Shown here: piece by piece, positions 14,087 through 21,597 of the stretch
Numbering within the stretch: the first letter of the stretch is position 1
How the letters are laid out: each line of letters opens with the position of its first letter
Origin: Prevotellamassilia sp.
GTDB lineage: Bacteria > Bacteroidota > Bacteroidia > Bacteroidales > Bacteroidaceae
Direction of reading: 5' to 3'
Length of the DNA stretch: 25,257 nucleotides
Assembly: GCA_009775705.1 (NCBI GenBank)
Contig: VSQE01000034.1
Location: 1 to 25,257 of the forward strand
Translations under genes and position numbers: made by a program
The notes under the pieces: generated by a model
Database searches by the model: none
The model's input: the letters and a program-made list of their open reading frames with translations, nothing else
What the model was told of the DNA's origin: nothing

Positions 14087-15213
14087 AGGATTCCTTTACT
14101 CGATGGAAGTTCGTAACTGAAGACATCGCGGCGGATGGCCATGCGCAGCGAGCGGGCGAAGGCTTTGAATACGCTTTCGGCCAGATGATGGTTGTTCTCG
14201 CCCTGTGCCCGGATGTGCAGGTTGCATTGCATCGCTGTGCAGAGTGTGTGGAAGAAATGGCGGAACATCTCAGTGGGCGTGTCACCTACGTACTCGCGGG
14301 TGAAGGGCACATCCCAGCAGAAGTCGGCACGTCCGCCGAAGTCGATGAGCACCAGGGCACGGCTTTCGTCCATTGGTAGTACAAAGCCGTAGCGGTCGAT
14401 GCCGATTTTCGTTCCGAGTGCCGTCCGGATGGCCTCTCCCAAGGCGATGGCCACGTCTTCCATGGTGTGGTGTTCGTCCACTTCAAGGTCTCCGCGGCAT
14501 GTGACGGAGAGTGAGATGCCTGCATGGTGGGGAATCTGGTCGAGCATGTGGTCGAAGAATTTCAGTCCCGTGTCGATGTGGCTTTCCTCTTTTCCGTCCA
14601 GATCGGTCTCTACGCAGATGTCGGTCTCGCGGGTGGTGCGTACTACCACGGCCCTGCGTTCCGCACGGCGGATATGTTCCGCGATGGCGGCCCATGAGGG
14701 CGTGATCAGCGCGCAGTTCTCTTCCAGCCGGGCGCGGACAACGGCTTCATGGCCCGGTTCGGCCTCTTGCAGGAGGATGCCTTTGGCTCCGAGGTTCCGT
14801 GCCAGTTCGATGTCTGTCAGGCGGTCGCCGATGACGAAACAGGCCGATAGGTCGTAGGAGCCGTCCGTGTATCTGTGCAGCAGGGCGGTGCCCGGTTTGC
14901 GCGTCGGTGCGTGGTCCGAGGGAAAGGTGCGGTCAATGAGTTGGTCATCGAAGCGGATGCCTTCGCCGGCCAGTGTGGTCAGCATCTTTTCGTGGGCGGG
15001 CTGGAAGGTTTCTTCCGGAAAACTCGGTGTGCCCAGACCGTCCTGATTGCTTACCAGCACCAGCTCAAAGCCTTGTCCCGTCAGCAGGCGCAGGGCGGAA
15101 ATGGCTCCCGGAACAAATTCCAGCTTTTCCAGCGAGTCAATCTGCTCGTCGGCAGGTTCTTTGATGATGGTGCCGTCCCGGTCAAGGAATATGGCTTTCT
15201 TTTTTGTTGTCAT
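14083..15213 (-). CDS. hisB: Bifunctional histidinol-phosphatase / IGP dehydratase
   Basis: The 376-residue protein joins an N-terminal HAD phosphatase (about 1-165) to a C-terminal IGP dehydratase (about 187-376). The phosphatase shows the DxD motif DRDGT (11-15), SNQDG (55-59) and GDRLTD (129-134). The dehydratase shows FDHMLDQIPHHAG (220-232), DEHHTMED (246-253), a YGFVLPMDES segment and the C-terminal LPSSKG. The Zn-loop of the E. coli enzyme (Cys93-x-His95-x5-Cys101-x-Cys103) aligns with D94-R-T96-F-P-S-D-H-A102-P-T104 here, so all four Zn ligands are absent although the catalytic residues remain. No separate hisN is seen, so this protein probably supplies both activities. Confidence 0.96.
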   Translation of the reverse strand: MTTKKKAIFLDRDGTIIKEPADEQIDSLEKLEFVPGAISALRLLTGQGFELVLVSNQDGLGTPSFPEETFQPAHEKMLTTLAGEGIRFDDQLIDRTFPSDHAPTRKPGTALLHRYTDGSYDLSACFVIGDRLTDIELARNLGAKGILLQEAEPGHEAVVRARLEENCALITPSWAAIAEHIRRAERRAVVVRTTRETDICVETDLDGKEESHIDTGLKFFDHMLDQIPHHAGISLSVTCRGDLEVDEHHTMEDVAIALGEAIRTALGTKIGIDRYGFVLPMDESRALVLIDFGGRADFCWDVPFTREYVGDTPTEMFRHFFHTLCTAMQCNLHIRAQGENNHHLAESVFKAFARSLRMAIRRDVFSYELPSSKGIL

Positions 15214-15234
15214 GGAAAACGGTGGATTGAATTC

Positions 15235-16272
15235 TTATCTGAAATCTTGCAGAAGCCCTATCAGCCGGCTGTTCTCTTCAGGAGTGCCGACAGTCAGCCG
15301 CAGGCATCCCTTGCAGCCGCAGACGTTGCTGCGGTCGCGTACGATGGTACCGTGGTGCACCAGATACTCGTAGATGTCTGCGGGCCGGCTGACTCGGATC
15401 AGGAGGAAATTGGCGTCGGAGGGGTAGACCTTCTGCACGCACGCCGCTGAGGCGAGAGCCCGGGAGAGGTGGTCGCGCTGGCTGATGATTTCCTTTATCT
15501 GCGGTTTCACGTCACTGTTTCCGATGCGCCGTATCACTTCCGCCTGGGTGGGCCCGTTTACGTTGTACGGATATTTGATGCGGGCATAGAGTTCTGCCAC
15601 AGCGGGGGCCGCGAAGGCCATGCCGAGCCTCAGACCGGCCATACCCCAGGCCTTGGACAGTGTTTGCAGTACGATCAGATTGGGATGGCGGTCCAATACG
15701 GGGAGCAGCGAACCTTTCGGCGAGAAGTCAACGTATGCCTCGTCTACCACCAGCATGCCGTCGAAGGCCTCGGCCAATGCTTCCAGCCGGGAGGTCTCGA
15801 AGGCGTTGCCCGTGGGATTGTTAGGTGAGCATATCCACATCAGTTTGGTCCGTTCATCGGCAGCCTGGAGCAGACGTCCGGCGGGCAGGGCGTAGTCAGT
15901 GTCCAGCTGCACTTCGCGCAGGGAAATATTGTTTGTGGCGGCCGCAACCTTGTATACACCGTAGCTGGGAGCGATGGCCACAGCATTGTCCTTGCCCGGT
16001 TCGCAGAAGATGCGGAATGCCAGGTCTATCGCTTCGTCGCTGCCCGCTCCACCGATGAAGATCTGTTCGGGACTAATGCGTTTCAGGGAGGCGATACAGG
16101 CTTTCAATTCTTTCTGGTGGGGGTCCGGATAGCGGTTCACCCCGTTTTCGTAAGGATTTTCGTTTGCATCGAGCCAGATGGAAATATCGCCTCCTTTGAA
16201 CTCATCACGAGCCGTGGAGTAGGGGGACAGGGCCAGAATGTTGGGACGTACGTATTGTAGGGGATTCTTCAT
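15235..16272 (-). CDS. hisC: Histidinol-phosphate aminotransferase
   Basis: The 345-residue fold-type I PLP enzyme has the expected landmarks: LDANENPY (34-41), GAGSDEAI (75-82), SPNNPTGN (149-156), the PLP-contact aspartate Asp177 in VVDEAY, and Schiff-base Lys207 in TLSKAWG. It converts imidazole acetol phosphate and glutamate to histidinol phosphate. It lies 22 bp after hisD and 21 bp before hisB. Confidence 0.96.
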   Translation of the reverse strand: MKNPLQYVRPNILALSPYSTARDEFKGGDISIWLDANENPYENGVNRYPDPHQKELKACIASLKRISPEQIFIGGAGSDEAIDLAFRIFCEPGKDNAVAIAPSYGVYKVAAATNNISLREVQLDTDYALPAGRLLQAADERTKLMWICSPNNPTGNAFETSRLEALAEAFDGMLVVDEAYVDFSPKGSLLPVLDRHPNLIVLQTLSKAWGMAGLRLGMAFAAPAVAELYARIKYPYNVNGPTQAEVIRRIGNSDVKPQIKEIISQRDHLSRALASAACVQKVYPSDANFLLIRVSRPADIYEYLVHHGTIVRDRSNVCGCKGCLRLTVGTPEENSRLIGLLQDFR

Positions 16273-16294
16273 GGGGTATGGGGTGTTGTGAGGG

Positions 16295-17578
16295 TCAGCC
16301 AGCCGCAGGGTCCATTCTCACTTTGACGGCTGCGGCATGGGCGTCCAGCCCCTCGGCTTCAGCCATGGCGATGATGGTCGGTGCCAGCGATGCCAATCCG
16401 TCGCGGCTCAGTTCCTGATAGGTGATCTTGCGCATGAAACTGTCTATGTTTACTCCGCTGAAGGAGCGGGCCCATCCGCTGGTGGGCAAGGTGTGGTTGG
16501 TGCCGGAGGCGTAGTCGCCGGCGCTTTCCGGTGAATAGTTACCGATGAAGATGCTGCCGGCCGCCGTAATCTTTTCTGCCGTCTTCCACGGGTCTTTCAT
16601 GGAAATGATGAGGTGTTCGGCGGCATACGCGTTGGCGAAGTCTGTCATCCGGTCCGGATGGCCGAAGACAATGATGCGGCTGTGTGCGAGTGATTTCTTC
16701 ACCGCCTCACTCCGTTTCAGCAGTGCGGCCTGGCGTTCCACCTCGTTGGCCACCTCTTCGGCGAATGTCTTGCTCCGGCATACCAATATCGCCTGACTGT
16801 CCGGTCCGTGTTCGGCTTGCGAGAGCATGTCGGCCGCGACGAAATCCGCCCGGGCCGTGTCGTCAGCCATGACGAGCACTTCGCTCGGTCCGGCCGGCAT
16901 GTCGATGGCGGCGGTGTCCGTCACCAGTTGTTTCGCCTTGGTCACGTAGCGGTTGCCCGGACCGAAGATCTTGTCCACCCGGGGAATGCTTTCCGTGCCG
17001 TAGGCCATGGCTGCCACGGCCTGTGCTCCGCCAATGCGGAAGATGCGATCTATGCCGCACACGTCTGCGGCATAGACGATCTCGGCGGCAATGTGCCCCG
17101 CGGCATTCTGCGGGGTGCAGAGAACCACTTCTCCGCACCCCGCAATCTTCGCGGGCAGGCCGAGCATCAGCACTGTCGAGAAAAGAGGGGCTCTTCCGCC
17201 CGGAATGTACAGTCCGGCGCGGCGGATGGGCACGGCGCGCTGCCGGCATCTGACGCCTGGCTCCGTGGTCACGTCTATCGTCTTGGGCAGCTGGGCACTA
17301 TGGAATGCCGTGATGTTTTTTGCGGCCTGCATGATGGCGGCCTTCACTTCCGGTCGCACTCCCTCTGCCGCGGCGGCGCGTTCTTCGGATGTCAGTTCCA
17401 GTCTTGTGAGAGCGGCCCCGTCAAACTGTAGCGCGTAGCGCCGGACGGCAGCATCGCCTTCGTTGCGTACATCGCGGACAATCCGTTCCACGCTTTCGGA
17501 AATGGCGGCATCATCGGGGATATTACGTTCTGTGAGTACGTCCCACGTGCTTGTGTCGGGGTTGTTGATGATTTCCAT
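16295..17578 (-). CDS. hisD: Histidinol dehydrogenase
   Basis: The 427-residue NAD-dependent enzyme oxidises histidinol to histidine in two steps. Family motifs are visible: YIPGGRAPLFSTVLM (124-138), GPGNRYV (206-212), MPAGPSE (227-233), and Zn ligands Gln254 and His257 in LSQAEHG. A C-terminal SAGDYASGTNHTLPT segment is present. The start codon shares one base with the hisG stop (TAATG at 17580-17576), so the two are translationally coupled. Confidence 0.97.
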   Translation of the reverse strand: MEIINNPDTSTWDVLTERNIPDDAAISESVERIVRDVRNEGDAAVRRYALQFDGAALTRLELTSEERAAAAEGVRPEVKAAIMQAAKNITAFHSAQLPKTIDVTTEPGVRCRQRAVPIRRAGLYIPGGRAPLFSTVLMLGLPAKIAGCGEVVLCTPQNAAGHIAAEIVYAADVCGIDRIFRIGGAQAVAAMAYGTESIPRVDKIFGPGNRYVTKAKQLVTDTAAIDMPAGPSEVLVMADDTARADFVAADMLSQAEHGPDSQAILVCRSKTFAEEVANEVERQAALLKRSEAVKKSLAHSRIIVFGHPDRMTDFANAYAAEHLIISMKDPWKTAEKITAAGSIFIGNYSPESAGDYASGTNHTLPTSGWARSFSGVNIDSFMRKITYQELSRDGLASLAPTIIAMAEAEGLDAHAAAVKVRMDPAAG

Positions 17579-18429
17579 TATCGTATCATGTTTTCGAGTG
17601 CCAGTACCAGAATGCCTTCCGCACCGAGCGCTTTGAGTCTTTCAATCTTCTCCCACAGTTCATTTTCGTGGATTACCACGTGTAGCGAGCACCAGCCCTC
17701 GGCGGCCAGCGGCAGCACGGTCGGACTGCGCATTCCCGGCAGCAGGGCGGCCGCGGTTTCAACGTTTTCGGCGGGTAGATTCATCAGCACATATTTCATG
17801 TCGCGGCTGTCTACGATGGAGCGGAAGCGGAATTGCAGTTTCTCGATATCGGCCAGTTTCTCCGCATTGAGGTGCCGGTTCCGTACGAGGACGGCTTCAG
17901 AGCGGAGCACCTGGACCACTTCCTCCAGCCCATTTTGGATGAGAGTGCCGCCGGAGGACACGATGTCGAAGATGGCATCGGCCATGCCTACGGCAGGGGC
18001 AATTTCCACCGAGCCGGCTATCTCGTGGATGTCGGCGGCGATGCCTTGCTTTTTGAAATATTCTCTCAGAATGTTGGGGTAGGAGGTTGCGATACGCTTT
18101 CCTTCGAACCATCCGGAGCCTGTATAGCCGGCGTTGCGGGGAACAGCCAGCGAAAGGCGGCAGGATCCGAAACCGAGCCGCATCACCTCGGCGATGTCGC
18201 AGTTTTTCTCGGCCACTTCGTTCATTCCCACGATACCGATGTCCGCCACTCCCGTTTCCACGGCTTGCGGAATGTCATCGTCACGCAGATAGAGCACTCT
18301 CATCGGGAAGCCAGTGGTCTCGGCCACCAGTTTGCGTTTTCCGCCGGCCACGCTGATGCCGGCATCGGCAAGCAGGGCCATGGTGTCTTCGTTCAGCCGG
18401 CCTTTGGCCTGGATTGCTATTTGCAACAT
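17578..18429 (-). CDS. hisG: ATP phosphoribosyltransferase, long form
   Basis: The 283-residue protein catalyses the first, committed step of histidine synthesis. The PRPP-binding loop is DAIFDIVSSGGTL (151-163). The C-terminal 70 or so residues (from about 210) form the regulatory domain of long-form HisG, which normally binds histidine for feedback inhibition, so HisZ is not needed. The opening IAIQAKGRLNEDT is typical. It is the first gene of the operon, with a promoter about 37 nt upstream. Confidence 0.97.
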   Translation of the reverse strand: MLQIAIQAKGRLNEDTMALLADAGISVAGGKRKLVAETTGFPMRVLYLRDDDIPQAVETGVADIGIVGMNEVAEKNCDIAEVMRLGFGSCRLSLAVPRNAGYTGSGWFEGKRIATSYPNILREYFKKQGIAADIHEIAGSVEIAPAVGMADAIFDIVSSGGTLIQNGLEEVVQVLRSEAVLVRNRHLNAEKLADIEKLQFRFRSIVDSRDMKYVLMNLPAENVETAAALLPGMRSPTVLPLAAEGWCSLHVVIHENELWEKIERLKALGAEGILVLALENMIR

Positions 18430-18465
18430 CTCTTCTTTTCTTTTTAGGGGTTAGGATAGACGATA

Positions 18466-18473
18466 CAAATATA
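18466..18473 (-). promoter_or_regulatory. his operon promoter (-7 element)
   Basis: TATATTTG (18473-18466) on the minus strand matches the Bacteroidota -7 consensus. The -33 region is weak. The predicted leader is only about 30 nt and shows no His-codon leader peptide and no attenuator hairpin. Confidence 0.65.
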
Positions 18474-18639
18474 CGTATAAATTACGTGAAATGGTAGAAA
18501 ATTGGTGTAAAAAGTAAATTTTTGATAGGTTTTAATATTCTTTCCGTGAAATTTGTATTGCGGTGTGCCGTTTGTCGTGCCCAGGTGGATAAAGTGTGGC
18601 GGGGTGCTTTTCTTTGCCGGAACGATCAATCTGCCGGAA

Positions 18640-18675
18640 TTTGTCGGGCGGAAAGGAAATTAATTGTTACTTTTG
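18640..18675 (+). promoter_or_regulatory. Promoter of the glycosyltransferase gene
   Basis: TACTTTTG (18668-18675) matches TAnnTTTG. A TTTG at 18640-18643 lies 24 nt upstream, which is longer than usual. The ATG follows at 18704, preceded by GGAGAGG. Confidence 0.55.
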
Positions 18676-18703
18676 TTCCTGTAATCAGATTAACGGAGAG
18701 GCG

Positions 18704-19651
18704 ATGAAACTTTTTATCATAGTACCCTGCTACAATGAAGAAGCCGTGCTGGCTGAGACGACGGTCCGTTTGCAGGCGGTGTGCCGGCAACTTGAGGAAG
18801 CCAAAAAGGTGGCCGAGGCACATTTATTATATGTGGACGACGGGAGCAGTGACGGTACCTGGAACCTGATCGGACAATGCTCGGCCCGCAGCAGCATGGT
18901 ACACGGGTTGAAGCTCGCCCGCAACGTTGGTCATCAGAAAGCGCTTTGGGCCGGACTGGAATGGGCGGCGACACGTTGCGATGCCGCGGTATCCATCGAT
19001 GCCGACTTGCAGGATGATGTGGCGGCGATACCGGTCATGGTCGACAAGTTTCTCGGCGGAGCCGACATTGTCTACGGAGTGCGGCGCGACCGGCCTACCG
19101 ACACTTTCTTCAAAAAGCACAGCGCCCAGTTGTTCTACCGTCTCCTTCAGCGGCTGGGCGGCGATGTTGTCTATAACCATGCCGATTTCAGACTGATGAG
19201 CTGGCGTGCCCTTGAGGCGCTTGTCCGTTTCCCGGAGCGCAGCCTGTTTTTGCGCGGACTGGTGCGCTCCCTCGGATTCAGGCAGGAGTATGTGTATTAC
19301 GACCGCAGCGAACGTTTTGCCGGAACTTCCAAGTATCCCCTGCGCAAGATGATCAGTTTTGCGCTCGACGGTATCACGTCGTTCTCAGTGCGTCCTCTGC
19401 GTTTCATCGTCCTGTCGGGATTGCTTTTCATCCTGATCAGTGTCGGCGCCATCCTTTATGGATTGTGGTCCTATGTCTGCGGCAAGGCCTTGCCGGGATG
19501 GACTTCTCTGCTGGTTTCCGTCTGGTTTATCGGCGGATCCATCCTGACGGCAATGGGAATCATCGGAGAGTATGTGGGAAAAATCTATTATGAGGTGAAA
19601 CGCCGGCCGCGTTATTTCATAGAGGAAGAGACCGGAGAGAACGATCCTTGA
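18704..19651 (+). CDS. Membrane-anchored family 2 glycosyltransferase
   Basis: The 315-residue protein is a GT-A family 2 transferase of the polyprenyl-phosphate (DPM1/GtrB-like) type. It opens with IIVPCYNEE (5-13), has VDDGSSDGT (44-52), the metal-binding DADLQD (99-104) and the acceptor-side FAGTSKYPL (205-213), and ends with two TM helices (about 233-256 and 267-291). Such enzymes transfer a sugar from a nucleotide to a lipid carrier at the cytoplasmic face. I chose the ATG at 18704 because the protein then begins at the conserved strand and has a GGAGAGG site. The open frame extends upstream, but without homology and through the promoter. It is monocistronic, with its own terminator. Confidence 0.9.
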   Translation: MKLFIIVPCYNEEAVLAETTVRLQAVCRQLEEAKKVAEAHLLYVDDGSSDGTWNLIGQCSARSSMVHGLKLARNVGHQKALWAGLEWAATRCDAAVSIDADLQDDVAAIPVMVDKFLGGADIVYGVRRDRPTDTFFKKHSAQLFYRLLQRLGGDVVYNHADFRLMSWRALEALVRFPERSLFLRGLVRSLGFRQEYVYYDRSERFAGTSKYPLRKMISFALDGITSFSVRPLRFIVLSGLLFILISVGAILYGLWSYVCGKALPGWTSLLVSVWFIGGSILTAMGIIGEYVGKIYYEVKRRPRYFIEEETGENDP

Positions 19652-19683
19652 TATAACGGTTTTATTCAAAAAATAAGATGATG

Positions 19684-19730
19684 AACTCTGCTTGGCCCTG
19701 TAAAAGAACTGGACTGAGCAGAGTTTTTTT
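19684..19730 (+). terminator. Terminator after the glycosyltransferase gene
   Basis: AACTCTGCT (19684-19692) pairs perfectly with AGCAGAGTT (19717-19725), followed by an uninterrupted T-run to 19730. The loop is unusually long (24 nt). Confidence 0.75.
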
Positions 19731-19785
19731 GCGGGTAGATTGAAAAGCATGAATCTTGGTTTCCGAAAGTTACAATAACATAAAA

Positions 19786-19820
19786 TTATTTGCACGAAAA
19801 CTTGTTTGGTGTGCAAATAA
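19786..19820. promoter_or_regulatory. Perfect 10-bp inverted repeat around the porin -33 element
   Basis: TTATTTGCAC (19786-19795) and GTGCAAATAA (19811-19820) are exact reverse complements separated by 15 bp. The spacer contains the TTG/TTTG of the promoter, and the right arm ends 4 bp before the -7 element. Position and symmetry strongly suggest a regulator site. It has no T-tail and lies upstream of the start point, so it is not a terminator. The regulator is not known. Confidence 0.65.
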
Positions 19821-19832
19821 GCAGTACTTTTG
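19802..19832 (+). promoter_or_regulatory. Promoter of the OmpP1/FadL-type gene
   Basis: TTG (19802-19804), a 20-nt spacer and TACTTTTG (19825-19832) fit the Bacteroidota consensus. The predicted start is near 19838, giving a leader of about 23 nt. Confidence 0.65.
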
Positions 19833-19860
19833 CCGAAGTTTTTACCAATCTATAAGAAAA

Positions 19861-21402
19861 ATGAGAAAATTCAAGACGCTTGCAGCGGCATTTCTTGCCG
19901 GTTCCGGTGTGGCTTTTGCCGGAGGCTACCTGACCAACACCAACCAATATTCGGCCTTTCTGAGGAATCCGGCCCGTCTGGCTACTTTCGAGTTGGACGG
20001 TGTCTTTAGCAATCCTGCCGGTATGGCTTGGTTGGGCGAAGGCTGGCATTTGGGATTCAATTGGCAGAATGCAGCCCAGACGCGTACCATCACTTCCACA
20101 TTTGCTCCTTTTGCCGGACAGATAGACCAGCTGGGCAATCCTGTCCGCACGTTCAAGGGCGAGACTTCGGCTCCGTTCGTACCTTCCGTGGCGGCAGCCT
20201 ATCAGAAAGGTCCCTGGACCGTGACGTTCCATTTCGGTATTACGGGCGGTGGCGGGAAGGCCACTTTCAACAGCGGACTTCCCATGTTCGAGGCTCCTGT
20301 GGCCATGCTTCCGGCCATGCTGGGAGCGGCCGGGGTGCAGGCTGATGCCTATAAGGCGGAGATGTATATGAGCGGCCGCCAGTTTGTTTATGGAGCCCAG
20401 GCCGGACTTACCTATAAGGTGTTCGAGAACCGTGGTGACCTGAAACAGGGGCTGGCTGTACATTTGGGAGCGCGCATGAACTTTGCCAGCAACCGCTATG
20501 AAGGCTATCTGCGCAATATCAGTGCGAGAATAAATGGCACCATGGTGCCTTTGAGTCCGTATTTCAAGGAACAGTCTGAGGTTTATACCGGAAAGGCCAT
20601 TCAGGCCGCGGCTGCCGCGCAGCAGTATACAATTCTGGCAGCCGAAACCACTGATCCGGTTTTGAAGGCGCAGTACGCGGCCGCGGCCCAACAATATCAG
20701 GCCGGAGCCCAGCAGGCTACAGAGGCTGCCCAAACCTTTGCCGCCTATTCGCAGAAAACTGCCGGTATGGAGTTGGACTGCGACCAGAAAGGGTGGGGTA
20801 TCGCTCCCATTCTGGGATTGGATTACCGCATCGGCAATCTCAATCTGGCCGCCCGTTACGAGTTCAAGACCAGCCTGAACATTGAGAACAAGACAAAGGT
20901 GAACACCACGGGAGTTGCTGCCTTTGCCAACGGTGTGAACACGCCGAACGACATTCCCGCCATCCTGGCTTTCGGCGCACAGTATTCCATAACGCCGAAA
21001 TGGCGTGCCATGGCCGGCTGGAACTGCTATTTCGACAAGCAGGCGGGCATGTCCGGTGACAAACAGAAACTGCTGGCCAAGAATACGATGGAGATAACGG
21101 CAGGCATGGAGTATGATGTGCTGGACCGTCTCACGGTAAGTGCGGGCATGCAACGCACCGATTACGGTACTACAGACGCCTTCCAGAGCGACCTGAGTTT
21201 CAGCTGCGATTCCTATCTGGTGGCGCTCGGTGTGAAGGTGAAGGTGACGGAGAAGTGCTCGGTGGATGCCGGCTATATGTGGAATTACTATTCCGACTAC
21301 ACGAAACCGTCAGACAATTATAACGGAACCGGTTTGCCCGGCACCGATGTATATTCCCGCACGAACAAGGTGTTCGGACTGGGAGTGGCCTATCACTTCT
21401 GA
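19861..21402 (+). CDS. OmpP1/FadL family outer membrane transport protein
   Basis: The 513-residue protein has a signal peptide (about 1-20, ending VAFA before GGYLTN). A typical OmpP1/FadL start follows: TNTNQYSAFLRNPAR (25-39) and VFSNPAGMAW (48-57). The remainder is alternating strands, ending in FGLGVAYHF with a terminal Phe as expected for BAM-dependent barrels. Members form 14-stranded barrels that take up hydrophobic compounds such as fatty acids. An Ala/Gln/Tyr-rich, probably helical segment (about 246-298) interrupts the strands. I chose the ATG at 19861, because an upstream in-frame ATG at 19756 would lie before the promoter and hide the signal peptide. Confidence 0.88.
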   Translation: MRKFKTLAAAFLAGSGVAFAGGYLTNTNQYSAFLRNPARLATFELDGVFSNPAGMAWLGEGWHLGFNWQNAAQTRTITSTFAPFAGQIDQLGNPVRTFKGETSAPFVPSVAAAYQKGPWTVTFHFGITGGGGKATFNSGLPMFEAPVAMLPAMLGAAGVQADAYKAEMYMSGRQFVYGAQAGLTYKVFENRGDLKQGLAVHLGARMNFASNRYEGYLRNISARINGTMVPLSPYFKEQSEVYTGKAIQAAAAAQQYTILAAETTDPVLKAQYAAAAQQYQAGAQQATEAAQTFAAYSQKTAGMELDCDQKGWGIAPILGLDYRIGNLNLAARYEFKTSLNIENKTKVNTTGVAAFANGVNTPNDIPAILAFGAQYSITPKWRAMAGWNCYFDKQAGMSGDKQKLLAKNTMEITAGMEYDVLDRLTVSAGMQRTDYGTTDAFQSDLSFSCDSYLVALGVKVKVTEKCSVDAGYMWNYYSDYTKPSDNYNGTGLPGTDVYSRTNKVFGLGVAYHF

Positions 21403-21432
21403 TACCTGTTCGGGAAGAACTGAAACATTGGG

Positions 21433-21479
21433 AAATGTGCCCGGGATTGCCTCTTGCAGGGAAATCCCGGGCACATTTT
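21433..21479 (+). terminator. Terminator after the porin gene
   Basis: A perfect 16-bp stem pairs 21433-21448 with 21463-21478 around a 14-nt loop. The 3' arm runs into TTTT. It starts 30 bp after the porin stop. Confidence 0.8.
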
Positions 21480-21544
21480 AACAGATTGGATGTTTCGTGG
21501 GAACCGCTTCGTCCGTCACACCCGACAAAATGAGGGGCTAAGTG

Positions 21545-21575
21545 TTTCTCTTTCTTGTTTTTTTGGTTAACTTTG
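21545..21575 (+). promoter_or_regulatory. ffh promoter
   Basis: TAACTTTG (21568-21575) matches the -7 consensus, with TTTC (21545-21548) 19 nt upstream as an approximate -33 element. The ATG is at 21598. Confidence 0.65.
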
Positions 21576-21597
21576 CGGCCAAAATACTTATAAAAGC

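Noticed and set aside
19786..21153. Minus-strand 455-codon open frame opposite the porin
   Set aside because: It is an antisense shadow. The plus strand has a signal peptide, family motifs, a promoter and a terminator.
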